Shown here piece after piece: positions 1 through 6,787 of a stretch of DNA of 12,897 nucleotides. The DNA comes from Synergistaceae bacterium (GTDB taxonomy: Bacteria; Synergistota; Synergistia; Synergistales; Synergistaceae). Within the stretch, counting starts at the first letter, position 1, and every line of letters begins with the position of its first letter. The stretch spans positions 1 through 12,897 of the forward strand of contig JAAYEY010000018.1 in NCBI GenBank assembly GCA_012728505.1. The letters run 5' to 3'. The notes beneath the pieces are model-generated. The model saw only the letters and a list, made by a program, of their open reading frames with translations, made no database searches and was not told where the DNA came from. The position numbers and the translations under genes are program-made.

Positions 1-765
1 AGTCTCAGCGATGTCCGGCTCAAAAGATAAGCCTGAAATATCGTTGATGATGTCTGCTCCTGCTTTCAAAGCGGCTTCTGCGACATTTTTTCGGGTTGTG
101 TCTATGGAGATTGGTATAAGGGGAAGGTTTTTTCTTGTCTCTTTTATCGTCGGGATTAAACGTTCAATTTCTTCTTGTTCGGATATTCTTGAGGCTCCCG
201 GTCTTGTGGATTCTGCACCCATATCCAGTATATCTGCCCCGTTACCAGCATGTTCCAAAGCCTTTTCAACAGCTGCGTCTATTTTTCCGTAAGTTCTGCT
301 TTCCTCATAAAATGAGTCATCGCTTAGGTTAATGATGCCCATCAAAAGAGTATTTTCTCCAAGCAGGAGGTCTGTGCCAGCAGGAAGGGGGACTTTGATA
401 ACTTTCTTTGGCATAGAGGCCAGAACGTTTCTCAGCGCTTTTACTATGTCAGGGATTCCCCACCAAGACATCATTTCCAGCTTGTCCGCAAGAAACGAGA
501 TCTGTTTGAATGTCCCGAATAATATAACGTCGCTTTCCGGTACCTTGCAGTCGATAGCGTGAGCATGAACTGCGGCGTCCCCACCCCTTGAAAGCATTTC
601 CTGTTTGATTACATTCGCTGCTCTTACATCGACGCCTGAAAGATATAAAGATTTGATCTCTCTTCTGTTGTCGAAGAAGGGCAAGCTTCTAATGTCTGCC
701 CCTATTGCTTTAAGCGAGCAAGCCATCTCTTTAGTATCGTTGAATTTTATCTCGTAGATGACCAT
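1..765 (-). CDS. folP: Dihydropteroate synthase with extra N-terminal domain (3' end off the window)
   Basis: Dihydropteroate synthase joins 6-hydroxymethyl-dihydropterin pyrophosphate to p-aminobenzoate in cytosolic folate synthesis. The first 255 codons are present and the frame is open to base 1, so the C-terminal part of the barrel is missing only because the window ends. The DHPS barrel begins near residue 140: MGIINLSDDSF (142-152, loop 1, usually MGILNVTPDSF), GAESTRPGA (183-191), SIDTTR (220-225) and NDISGL (241-246). About 130 residues precede it, including KQEMLSRGGDAAV (54-66), VILFGTFKQ (80-88) and a WWGIP segment. I recall such an N-terminal region in longer clostridial-type DHPS proteins; its role is unknown to me. 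The ATG at 763-765 follows AAAGGA with suitable spacing. The gene starts 13 nt after the stop of the phosphatase gene, so the two are probably co-transcribed. The Thr-Pro to Ser-Asp change in loop 1 is unusual. Confidence 0.9.
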   Translation of the reverse strand, partial: MVIYEIKFNDTKEMACSLKAIGADIRSLPFFDNRREIKSLYLSGVDVRAANVIKQEMLSRGGDAAVHAHAIDCKVPESDVILFGTFKQISFLADKLEMMSWWGIPDIVKALRNVLASMPKKVIKVPLPAGTDLLLGENTLLMGIINLSDDSFYEESRTYGKIDAAVEKALEHAGNGADILDMGAESTRPGASRISEQEEIERLIPTIKETRKNLPLIPISIDTTRKNVAEAALKAGADIINDISGLSFEPDIAET

Positions 766-778
766 GTCCCTGTCCTTT

Positions 779-1420
779 CTATTCAAACTCTTGGACAAGA
801 GGAATCCCTTGAAGGTGTTCTGTAAAATTCAGCCCCATAAGGCAAAATCCGTGGCTATCGTCATGTGTTAGGAGGCTGTATGATCCCGTATCTATATGCA
901 GGCGCCAGAACCTAGGCTTTTGTATTCCAAGCGCTCCTGAAAGCATAGGTTTAAGAACGCCTCTATGGGACACTACAGCAAAAGTTTTGCCTCTGTGTCT
1001 TTCAATGAGCTGTTCCATTCCTTTCAAGGAGCGGTCCATGACCTCATCAAGGGTCTCTGCTCCTTCAAAAAAAAGGCTCTCAGGGTCGTTGATCCAAGTC
1101 TTCCATAATTGAGGCTCGCTTGCAGCTATTTCACTTTTGAGGCGGCCTTCCCATGGACCAAGTTTTATGTTGCAAAATGAATCATCGACATACAATGGGC
1201 ATTTACAGTTATTGCTGATTATCTCTGCAGTTGTCAGTGCCCTTTTAAGCGGACTTGTGTATACATATTCTATTTTCTTATCTCGCATTACAGAAGCAAG
1301 AGCATTTGCTTGGGCAAGTCCATTCTCGTTAAGAGGGAAGTCGAAGCGTCCCCTTATCCTATTTTCTCTGTTGCCTACAGATTCGCCGTGTCTAATCAAA
1401 TATATAAAGGTCTTTTTCAT
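779..1420 (-). CDS. Histidine phosphatase family (phosphoglycerate-mutase-like) protein
   Basis: This 213-residue cytosolic protein belongs to the histidine phosphatase superfamily, which removes phosphate through a phospho-histidine intermediate. The RHGES motif at residues 10-14 supplies the nucleophile His11. The TSPLKRA segment contains the phosphate-binding Arg60, and VVSHRG holds the second catalytic His152. The length matches CobC/PhoE-type phosphatases, and the motifs typical of glycolytic GpmA are absent. The segment that normally reads L-x-E-x-x-x-G-x-W-E-G reads FCNIKLGPWEG, so Asn84 takes the place of the usual general-acid Glu. The start is supported by AAGGAGT (bases 1427-1433 on the minus strand) 6 nt upstream. 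The adjacent folP suggests a folate-pathway phosphatase, while alpha-ribazole phosphatase is a generic alternative; the substrate cannot be told from sequence. Family assignment is firm. Confidence 0.9.
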   Translation of the reverse strand: MKKTFIYLIRHGESVGNRENRIRGRFDFPLNENGLAQANALASVMRDKKIEYVYTSPLKRALTTAEIISNNCKCPLYVDDSFCNIKLGPWEGRLKSEIAASEPQLWKTWINDPESLFFEGAETLDEVMDRSLKGMEQLIERHRGKTFAVVSHRGVLKPMLSGALGIQKPRFWRLHIDTGSYSLLTHDDSHGFCLMGLNFTEHLQGIPLVQEFE

Positions 1421-1474
1421 TTTTTTACTCCTTAGATTTCCTGTTGAAGAGACATGTTTTTAAATCTCCCAAAT

Positions 1475-1486
1475 ACCACTTGTGGT
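1475..1486. promoter_or_regulatory. Short inverted repeat at the predicted minus-strand transcription start
   Basis: ACCAC-TT-GTGGT is a 5+2+5 perfect inverted repeat just downstream of the minus-strand TATAAT, where transcription would begin. It could be an operator, but it is short enough to arise by chance. Confidence 0.25.
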
Positions 1487-1488
1487 TT

Positions 1489-1517
1489 ATTATACATTAT
1501 CCTCATGGCTAACTAAA
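1489..1517 (-). promoter_or_regulatory. Probable promoter of the phosphatase-folP operon
   Basis: On the minus strand a perfect TATAAT (1489-1494) lies about 70 nt upstream of the phosphatase start. A weak -35-like TTTAGT (1512-1517) sits 17 nt before it. The -10 match is exact but the -35 is poor, so this is a moderate call. Confidence 0.45.
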
Positions 1518-1571
1518 AAACTCGTAAGATAATAATAGGTAAAAACCACGATATAAATAATCTGACCTGTC

Positions 1572-1600
1572 TTGACATTTGTGCTAAGGGCTGTTATTCT
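1572..1600 (+). promoter_or_regulatory. hrcA operon promoter (housekeeping sigma type)
   Basis: A consensus -35 TTGACA (1572-1577) is followed after 17 nt by TATTCT (1595-1600), a 4/6 match to the -10. The predicted start, near 1607, places the CIRCE element in the first part of the transcript, the usual arrangement for HrcA-controlled operons. Confidence 0.7.
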
Positions 1601-1618
1601 TGACCCATTGAAATTAAA

Positions 1619-1645
1619 TTGGCACTCGTAATGATAGAGTGCTAA
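1619..1645. promoter_or_regulatory. CIRCE operator (HrcA-binding site)
   Basis: The left arm TTGGCACTC (1619-1627), a 9-nt spacer and the right arm GAGTGCTAA (1637-1645) match the CIRCE consensus (TTAGCACTC-N9-GAGTGCTAA) with one change, G for A at position 3 of the left arm. The site lies between the hrcA promoter and hrcA, so HrcA should repress the whole chaperone operon here. No second CIRCE is visible before grpE or dnaK. Confidence 0.95.
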
Positions 1646-1652
1646 CAGAGGC

Positions 1653-1661
1653 AGGAAGTGA
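1653..1661 (+). promoter_or_regulatory. Ribosome-binding site favouring the TTG start of hrcA
   Basis: AGGAAGTGA matches the ideal AGGAGGTGA at 8 of 9 positions and lies 5 nt before the TTG at 1667. The alternative GTG at 1658 falls inside this site, with only AGAGG (1647-1651) ahead of it. Confidence 0.5.
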
Positions 1662-1666
1662 TATAT

Positions 1667-2683
1667 TTGCTTACAGAAAGACAGTCGGAAGTTGTACTCT
1701 CCGTTGTTTATGAATATATAAGAAGCGGTGAAAGCGTTGGATCTCGCACTCTTTCTAAACGTTATCTGATAGGTCACAGTTCTGCGACTATCAGAAACGA
1801 GATGTCGGATCTTGAAGAGATGGGTTTCTTGAAACAAACCCATACCTCATCTGGGCGTGTACCTACGACTCTCGGCTACAGGCTATATGTCGACTCTGTC
1901 CTTCAGAGAGTGGATTCTTCCAAGCACAGCAATGAATGGGTCAAGGCCCTCGGCGAGCACCATAAAGGTATAGAAGGCGCTCTTGAATCAGCATCAGACA
2001 TCCTGAGCCGTATATCAAACTATGTCGGAGTTGCTGCTATAACGCCTTTGGACAAAGTAAAATTCCAGAGAGTTGATTTTGTCAGATTGGGAGATAAAAA
2101 CGTACTTATGCTGGTAGTTCTTCAAGCGGGACTTGTACATCAAAAAGTGATTAATCTGTCGTGGGATGTGACTCAAGAGTATTTAGACGATCTTTCAAGA
2201 AGGATTAATTTTTTTGCAGATTGTGAATGGACTGAGATAAAAAAGTCGCTTAAAACATATATAACGCAGGAGCTTTTAGATTATAAATCGGCATGTACTG
2301 CCGCTCTTAGTGAGCTTGAAGGTATAATGCTTTCTCCCTCGATGAAAGTTTTCACGGGATCGATGAGCCACATGCTTAATTTACCCGATTTTCATGATTT
2401 AAGCCGCATACAGGCTTTGTTTGAATTTCTAGAGCAGGAAGAAGGAATGGCAGAGCTGGTTAAAAGCTGTTCCAAAGAGGGAATGAACGTAGTTATAGGA
2501 GAAGAAAATGAATCTCCGGCCATGAAGAAATCTGCTCTTGTTGCAGCATCTACTATATGCAACGGACAAATGACAATGATAGGTGTCGTTGGGCCTGAGA
2601 GGATGAACTACGAAAAAGTAATAACAACAATAGACAGAGTACTTCGAACTATAGTTCTAGATTCCGAAGGGGAGGTTGAATAG
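1667..2683 (+). CDS. hrcA: Heat-inducible transcription repressor HrcA
   Basis: HrcA is a dimeric repressor that binds CIRCE and whose folding depends on GroEL in studied bacteria; it senses heat stress. With the TTG start the protein is 338 residues, normal for the family. The N-terminal winged helix contains the family signature GESVGSRTLSKRY, then SATIRNEMSDLEEMGFL, then HTSSGRVPTTLGYRLYVD. The GAF-like core and dimerisation insert follow, and the C-terminus keeps the typical IGVVGPERMNYEKVI segment. It is the first gene of hrcA-grpE-dnaK-dnaJ and directly follows its own operator, so it is probably autorepressed. A GTG at 1658 would add three residues (MIY); I prefer TTG 1667 because of the better ribosome-binding site and because family members usually begin close to the LTERQ segment. 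Confidence 0.96.
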   Translation: MLTERQSEVVLSVVYEYIRSGESVGSRTLSKRYLIGHSSATIRNEMSDLEEMGFLKQTHTSSGRVPTTLGYRLYVDSVLQRVDSSKHSNEWVKALGEHHKGIEGALESASDILSRISNYVGVAAITPLDKVKFQRVDFVRLGDKNVLMLVVLQAGLVHQKVINLSWDVTQEYLDDLSRRINFFADCEWTEIKKSLKTYITQELLDYKSACTAALSELEGIMLSPSMKVFTGSMSHMLNLPDFHDLSRIQALFEFLEQEEGMAELVKSCSKEGMNVVIGEENESPAMKKSALVAASTICNGQMTMIGVVGPERMNYEKVITTIDRVLRTIVLDSEGEVE

Positions 2684-2686
2684 AGG

Positions 2687-3265
2687 ATGCGTAAAAATGA
2701 AAAGGCTAAAGAGATCCCCTCTGCTGCCGAAAACGAATTGATTGAGAAAGTTGAACAGGACTTGTCTTTAGATGAAGAGGTAAAACTTTCAGAGGACGAC
2801 CATAAGGAGCTTTCTAAAGTAGTCGAAGAAATGAAAAAAGAAATTAAGTCGCTCACCGAAGAGGCTGCAAGGGCAAGGGCTGACTACTACAACCTTCGAA
2901 CAAGGGTGGAAAGAGACAGGGAGAGAAACTGTAAACTTGCAGCAGAAAAATCAATTGAAGAGCTACTGCCCGTATTTGAGAATCTTGAAAGAGTTTGCTG
3001 CGCAGTTGAAGATGAAGAGAGCAACCTTTATAAAGGAGTGGCTATGGTCACAAAGCAGTTTTTCACTGCTTTGGAGAACCTAGGACTTGAAAGAATAGAA
3101 ACAGAGGGGACATTTGATCCTTCGGTGCATGAAGCCGTATCTATAGAACCACTTGATAATAAATCTAAAGACGGCTGTATAATCGGAACGCTTAGGAAAG
3201 GTTACAGGTTGGCAGGACGAATAATAAGGGCTCCTCAGGTAAGAGTAGGAAAATACGACGAATAA
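2687..3265 (+). CDS. grpE: Nucleotide exchange factor GrpE
   Basis: GrpE is a dimeric co-chaperone that releases ADP from DnaK and so resets its folding cycle. This 192-residue protein has the expected order: a charged, poorly conserved N-terminus (about 1-40), a long coiled coil (about 40-85, ending YYNLRTRVERDRE), a four-helix-bundle region, and a C-terminal beta domain with FDPSVHEAVS and LRKGYRLAGRIIRAPQVRVG. The last motif is usually RPAQV and reads RAPQV here, a minor change. The ATG lies 3 nt after the hrcA stop and uses the GGGGAGGT at the end of hrcA (about 2670-2676) as ribosome-binding site, implying translational coupling. Confidence 0.97.
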   Translation: MRKNEKAKEIPSAAENELIEKVEQDLSLDEEVKLSEDDHKELSKVVEEMKKEIKSLTEEAARARADYYNLRTRVERDRERNCKLAAEKSIEELLPVFENLERVCCAVEDEESNLYKGVAMVTKQFFTALENLGLERIETEGTFDPSVHEAVSIEPLDNKSKDGCIIGTLRKGYRLAGRIIRAPQVRVGKYDE

Positions 3266-3268
3266 ACT

Positions 3269-3290
3269 CACAACTAGAAACATAGTAGTG
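3269..3290 (+). other. Possible small hairpin between grpE and dnaK
   Basis: CACAACTA and TAGTAGTG can pair 7 of 8 positions (one A-A mismatch) around a GAAACA loop in the 71-nt grpE-dnaK gap. A 5' hairpin before dnaK could mark a processing or stabilising site, as reported for some dnaK operons, but it is weak. A TATACT at 3304-3309 could be a -10 but has no convincing -35. Confidence 0.3.
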
Positions 3291-3336
3291 TTAAAGACAT
3301 ATATATACTAAAATTCTTTCAAAGGTGGAGTAAATT

Positions 3337-5190
3337 ATGGAGAAAATCATAGGAATTGACCTTGGTACAACAAACAGCTGTGTTGCAGTAAAAGAAGGAG
3401 ATAACGTTACAGTTATCCCCAACCCTGAGGGCGGGAGAACTACTCCTTCGGTAGTTGCATTCACAAAAGATGGCAAAGAGACGCTTGTTGGAGTACTGGC
3501 AAAAAGACAGGCAATAGTCAACCCTGAACGTACTGTAATGTCCATAAAGAGAGAAATGGGAAGCGATTTCAAGGTAGATATTGACGGAAAGAAATATACG
3601 CCGCAGCAGATATCATCGATGATACTTCAGAAACTTAAGAGGGACGCGGAAGAATATTTGGGAACAACTGTAAAAAAAGCGGTTATCACATGCCCGGCAT
3701 ATTTCACAGATGCCCAGAGACAGGCCACTAAAGATGCAGGAATTATTGCCGGTCTTGAAGTCCTGAGGGTCATCAACGAACCTACAGCAGCATGTCTTGC
3801 TTATGGTGTCGACAAGGAAGGCGACCACAAGATAATGGTTTATGACCTTGGCGGCGGACCCTTTGACGTTTCTATCCTCGATGTAGGCGACGGTGTTTTT
3901 GAAGTTCTTTCAACTTCAGGCGATAACAGGCTTGGTGGAGATGACTGGGACGCAAAGGTAGTCGACTGGATGGCCGAAGAATTCAAGAAAACAGACGGAG
4001 TTGACCTCAGAAAAGACAAGATGGCAGCACAGCGTCTGCGCGAGGCAGCTGAAAAAGCAAAGGCGGAGCTTTCATCTTTGGCAGAAACTTCAATCTCGCT
4101 ACCGTTTATAACAGCTGACCAGAATGGACCTAAACATCTTGAGATGACTCTGACAAGGGCAAAATTTGAGGAATTGACACGGGATTTGCTTGACAGGACA
4201 GTGCAGCCTGTGCGTACAGCCCTCAAAGATGCAGGGCTGGAGCCAGGACAAATCGACAAGATACTACTGGTCGGAGGATCCATACGTATGCCAATGGTCC
4301 AGCGCAAGGTAAAAGAACTTCTTGGCAAGGAGCCCACGAAGGGAATAAATCCTGATGAATCTGTTGCAATCGGTGCGGCTATCCAGGGCGCTATTTTGTC
4401 AGGTGAACACAAGGGAATAGTCTTGGTAGATGTTACGCCGCTATCACTTGGTCTTGAAACCCTTGGTGGAGTTTTCACGAAGATAATAGAGAAGAACAGC
4501 GCTATCCCTGCTTCCAAGAGCCAGATTTTTACTACTGCCGCTGATAATCAGCCTCAGGTAGAGATAAACGTTCTTCAGGGTGAAAGAGCTATGGCAGGGG
4601 ACAACGTATCTCTTGGAAGATTCTTCCTCGATGGTATAGCACCTGCACCTAGAGGGATCCCTCAGGTAGAGGTAACTTTTGATATAGACGCAAATGGAAT
4701 AGTTAATGTAACAGCGAAAGACAAAGCTACAAATAAGGCACAAAATATCACTATCCAGTCCTCAAGGCTTTCAAAAGAGGACATAGAGAAAATGAGACAT
4801 GATGCTGAAATTAACGAAAGCGAAGACAAGAAGAAGAAAGAGCTTGTCGAAGTCCGTAACGAGGGTGACAGCGCAGCTTACAATTCAGAAAAAGCGTTGA
4901 AGGAACTTGGCGATGATGCAACTCCGGAAGAAAAAGCATTGGTAGAGGAGAAGGTCAAAGCTTTAAGAGATCTTTTGACAAGCGAAGATGCCGATGGTAT
5001 CAAATCTGCCATCGAAGCTCTTATGAACGCCATGCACCCAATCTCACAGAAAGCCTACGCTAAAACGCAGGCTGCGGATAGCAACACCACCGGCGATACG
5101 GGTGGCGAGGAAGAAGAAACAGTACAGGAAGATACAAACGACGGAACTACTGTTGTAGATGCAGAGTTCCATGAAGACGACAAAGAATAA
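3337..5190 (+). CDS. dnaK: Molecular chaperone DnaK (Hsp70), with an altered ATPase motif
   Basis: DnaK is the cytosolic Hsp70: it binds exposed hydrophobic segments and releases them in an ATP-driven cycle with DnaJ and GrpE. The 617 residues match the Gram-positive-type length. The ATPase domain (1 to about 360) has [22 protein letters not shown] and Asp177 of the phosphate-2 motif. The linker is IVLVDV (361-366). The substrate-binding domain follows ([32 protein letters not shown]), then a helical lid and the usual VVDAEF tail. Oddly, the phosphate-2 motif reads GGGPFD: Pro175 replaces the near-invariant Thr equivalent to E. coli Thr199, a residue important for ATPase activity and autophosphorylation. 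Other unusual residues are Val53, Ile316 (GGSIR for GGSTR) and Arg477 (SSRLS for SSGLS). The reading frame is intact, so this is either a real variant or sequence error. AAGGTGGAG lies 6 nt before the ATG. Confidence 0.96.
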   Translation: MEKIIGIDLGTTNSCVAVKEGDNVTVIPNPEGGRTTPSVVAFTKDGKETLVGVLAKRQAIVNPERTVMSIKREMGSDFKVDIDGKKYTPQQISSMILQKLKRDAEEYLGTTVKKAVITCPAYFTDAQRQATKDAGIIAGLEVLRVINEPTAACLAYGVDKEGDHKIMVYDLGGGPFDVSILDVGDGVFEVLSTSGDNRLGGDDWDAKVVDWMAEEFKKTDGVDLRKDKMAAQRLREAAEKAKAELSSLAETSISLPFITADQNGPKHLEMTLTRAKFEELTRDLLDRTVQPVRTALKDAGLEPGQIDKILLVGGSIRMPMVQRKVKELLGKEPTKGINPDESVAIGAAIQGAILSGEHKGIVLVDVTPLSLGLETLGGVFTKIIEKNSAIPASKSQIFTTAADNQPQVEINVLQGERAMAGDNVSLGRFFLDGIAPAPRGIPQVEVTFDIDANGIVNVTAKDKATNKAQNITIQSSRLSKEDIEKMRHDAEINESEDKKKKELVEVRNEGDSAAYNSEKALKELGDDATPEEKALVEEKVKALRDLLTSEDADGIKSAIEALMNAMHPISQKAYAKTQAADSNTTGDTGGEEEETVQEDTNDGTTVVDAEFHEDDKE

Positions 5191-5207
5191 AAAAAATGTG
5201 AGGTGGG

Positions 5208-6341
5208 ATGCTGGTGGCTGCTCCCGGTAAAAAAGACTATTACGAAATATTGGGTGTTGGGCGGGGGGCTTCGGCCGACGAGATAAAGAAAGCATACCGT
5301 AAACTCACCCGTAAATATCACCCTGACACGAACCCGGGAGACGCAGCGGCGGAGAAGAAATATAAAGAAATCAACGAAGCCAACGAAGCTCTTAGTGATC
5401 CCAAGAAAAGAACACAGTACGATCAGTTCGGTTATGTAGGCGATATGCCTCCGGGTGGTGGTTCTGGGGGGTTTGGCGGTTCCGGTTTCAGCGGTGCGGA
5501 CTTCGGCGATCTTTTTGGAGATCTTTTCGGAGGCTCTTTTGGAGGTGCGGGAAGGCGTTCCGCAGATCCAAACGCACCGCGCCGCGGAAACGACTTGGAA
5601 TATACTATGCAAATCACTCTTGATGATGCCTACCGTGGGGCAACCAAAAAGATCGAAATACCGAGGCTTGAAACATGCTCGCACTGCGCAGGAAGTGGCG
5701 CTGAGCCCGGAACAAAGGTAGAAACATGCCCGACGTGTGGAGGCAGAGGCCAGGTGCAGCAGACTGTAAACACTCCCTTTGGCCAGATGGCTCAGGTTGC
5801 TGAGTGTCCAAAATGTCACGGCAAGGGCAAAACAATAACTACTCCCTGCCGTGAGTGCCGAGGCCAGGGACGAGTCAGAAAGCAGCATTCTGTGGATGTG
5901 AAGATCCCTGCAGGCATCGACACGGGCATAAGGCTGAGAGTATCAAGTCAAGGAGAAGCTGGGGTTAACGGCGGGCCTTCGGGAGATCTTTTCCTCCTTA
6001 TAGAGGTGAAGCCGGACAGGAGATTCCAGCGCAGAGGCGAAGACCTCAATACAACCGTGGATATACAGTATCCTCAGGCGGCTCTTGGTTGCGAGGTCAA
6101 GATAGAGACCTTCGACGGAACCGAAACTCTTGATATTCCTGCCGGGACACAGCCGGGTTCAAAACTGCGCATAAAAGGCAGGGGCATGCCCAAGCTTCGC
6201 GGTAAGGGGAACGGTAACATGAATATTCTTGTAAGGGTTGGAATTAGTAAGAATCCGACAGCTAAAGAGAGAGAGTTGCTTGAGCAAATAGCAGTAGAAT
6301 TGAAGCTCAAAGTTAAGACCAAAAAAGGTAACGCTCGATAA
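5208..6341 (+). CDS. dnaJ: Chaperone protein DnaJ (type I Hsp40)
   Basis: DnaJ delivers unfolded clients to DnaK and stimulates its ATPase. From the ATG at 5208 it has 377 residues, typical for type I. The J domain spans about residues 9-75 with HPD at 38-40. A Gly/Phe-rich linker (about 82-114) follows. Next come four zinc-binding CxxCxGxG repeats with cysteines at 157/160, 174/177, 200/203 and 214/217, and then the two beta-sandwich client-binding domains. All catalytic and zinc-binding residues are present. It begins 17 nt after dnaK. The ribosome-binding site GAGGTG (5200-5205) is only 2 nt from the ATG, so a GTG at 5214 (giving [11 protein letters not shown]) is a real alternative start. 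It is the last gene of the chaperone operon in this genome. Confidence 0.96.
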   Translation: MLVAAPGKKDYYEILGVGRGASADEIKKAYRKLTRKYHPDTNPGDAAAEKKYKEINEANEALSDPKKRTQYDQFGYVGDMPPGGGSGGFGGSGFSGADFGDLFGDLFGGSFGGAGRRSADPNAPRRGNDLEYTMQITLDDAYRGATKKIEIPRLETCSHCAGSGAEPGTKVETCPTCGGRGQVQQTVNTPFGQMAQVAECPKCHGKGKTITTPCRECRGQGRVRKQHSVDVKIPAGIDTGIRLRVSSQGEAGVNGGPSGDLFLLIEVKPDRRFQRRGEDLNTTVDIQYPQAALGCEVKIETFDGTETLDIPAGTQPGSKLRIKGRGMPKLRGKGNGNMNILVRVGISKNPTAKERELLEQIAVELKLKVKTKKGNAR

Positions 6342-6385
6342 GTTTAAAAAATAGAGAACCTATACAGAGATAACAAAATGACTAT

Positions 6386-6451
6386 TTGAACCGGACTTGA
6401 TCTTTTCAAGGAAGATGTTTGTTTTCCAGAAAAGGTACAAGTCCGGTTTAA
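6386..6451 (+). terminator. Long hairpin after dnaJ, probable end of the chaperone operon
   Basis: A perfect 11-bp outer stem (AACCGGACTTG, 6389-6399, with CAAGTCCGGTT, 6438-6448) continues through an inner CTTTTC/GAAAAG stem (6402-6407 with 6429-6434) to a GGAA/TTCC apical stem. This makes one near-continuous hairpin of about 66 nt. The flanking TTG/TAA can extend it. The following sequence, TTTAATTATTTAAG, is only moderately T-rich. It is probably a transcription terminator or mRNA 3'-end stabiliser; the length is unusual for a simple terminator. Confidence 0.55.
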
Positions 6452-6598
6452 TTATTTAAGAATACCGCAAAAACGCTATTCAAATGTGATTATACGAGAA
6501 GGAAAGTATTTTCTTTGAATAAATTTAAATTAATGAAATAAACTTCTTTTTTTGTATCAGACTAAACTTAGAATTCTGAATTTAACAGCGGTTTTTAC

Positions 6599-6627
6599 TT
6601 TACATATCTAATCTTCGACTATAGAAT
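6599..6627 (+). promoter_or_regulatory. Predicted promoter of the liv operon
   Basis: TTTACA (6599-6604, 5/6 of the -35 consensus) and TAGAAT (6622-6627, 5/6 of the -10) are separated by exactly 17 nt. Transcription would start near 6634, leaving a leader of about 155 nt before livK. Confidence 0.6.
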
Positions 6628-6773
6628 AATATACGAGGATTCATTGATATTCTAAACATTTTTCATCCAGATATTATTAAAATTGCATAGCTGAATGGAG
6701 GTGGATACAGACAGTAAGTTCTGGAATCACTCTGTAATAAGCAAAATACCTAGAACATTTCCACAATATTATT

Positions 6774-6780
6774 GGAGGTG
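6774..6780 (+). promoter_or_regulatory. Ribosome-binding site setting the TTG start of livK
   Basis: GGAGGTG, a full-strength Shine-Dalgarno sequence, ends 7 nt before the TTG at 6788. The encoded protein then begins with a textbook signal peptide, so this start is preferred over the upstream in-frame ATG at 6695. Confidence 0.85.
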
Positions 6781-6787
6781 CATTATA

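Larger units (their letters stand above)
6342..6787. other. Non-coding region between dnaJ and livK
   Basis: This 446-nt stretch is AT-rich and has no convincing gene on either strand. It holds a long hairpin just after dnaJ (6386-6451), AT-rich sequence with small palindromes (for example AGAATTCT), a good promoter (6599-6627), and a leader of roughly 155 nt ending in the livK ribosome-binding site. I see no tRNA, transposase remnant or recognisable riboswitch. Confidence 0.6.

Noticed and set aside
11..562. Plus-strand open frames opposite folP
   Set aside because: The minus strand encodes a clear dihydropteroate synthase across the whole stretch; these are shadows.
3840..4517. Long open frame antisense to dnaK (225 codons)
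   Set aside because: Long antisense frames opposite hsp70 genes are a known by-product of codon bias; low-complexity Ser/Pro-rich product, no family resemblance, and dnaK is clearly the coding strand.
5055..5888. Long open frame antisense to dnaK/dnaJ (277 codons)
   Set aside because: Composition is biased and it covers two well-conserved chaperone genes; no ribosome-binding site or family motif seen.
6415..6459. 14-codon open frame inside the post-dnaJ hairpin
   Set aside because: The AAGGAA lies too close to the ATG for initiation, and the sequence is explained by the hairpin's pairing.
6490..6503. CRP-like half site (TGTGA) upstream of livK
   Set aside because: No matching second half (TCACA) at the required spacing.
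6695..6787. N-terminal extension of livK beginning at ATG 6695
   Set aside because: It would put 31 non-signal residues ahead of a perfect signal peptide; GGAGGTG 7 nt before TTG 6788 fixes the start, and nothing suitable precedes 6695.
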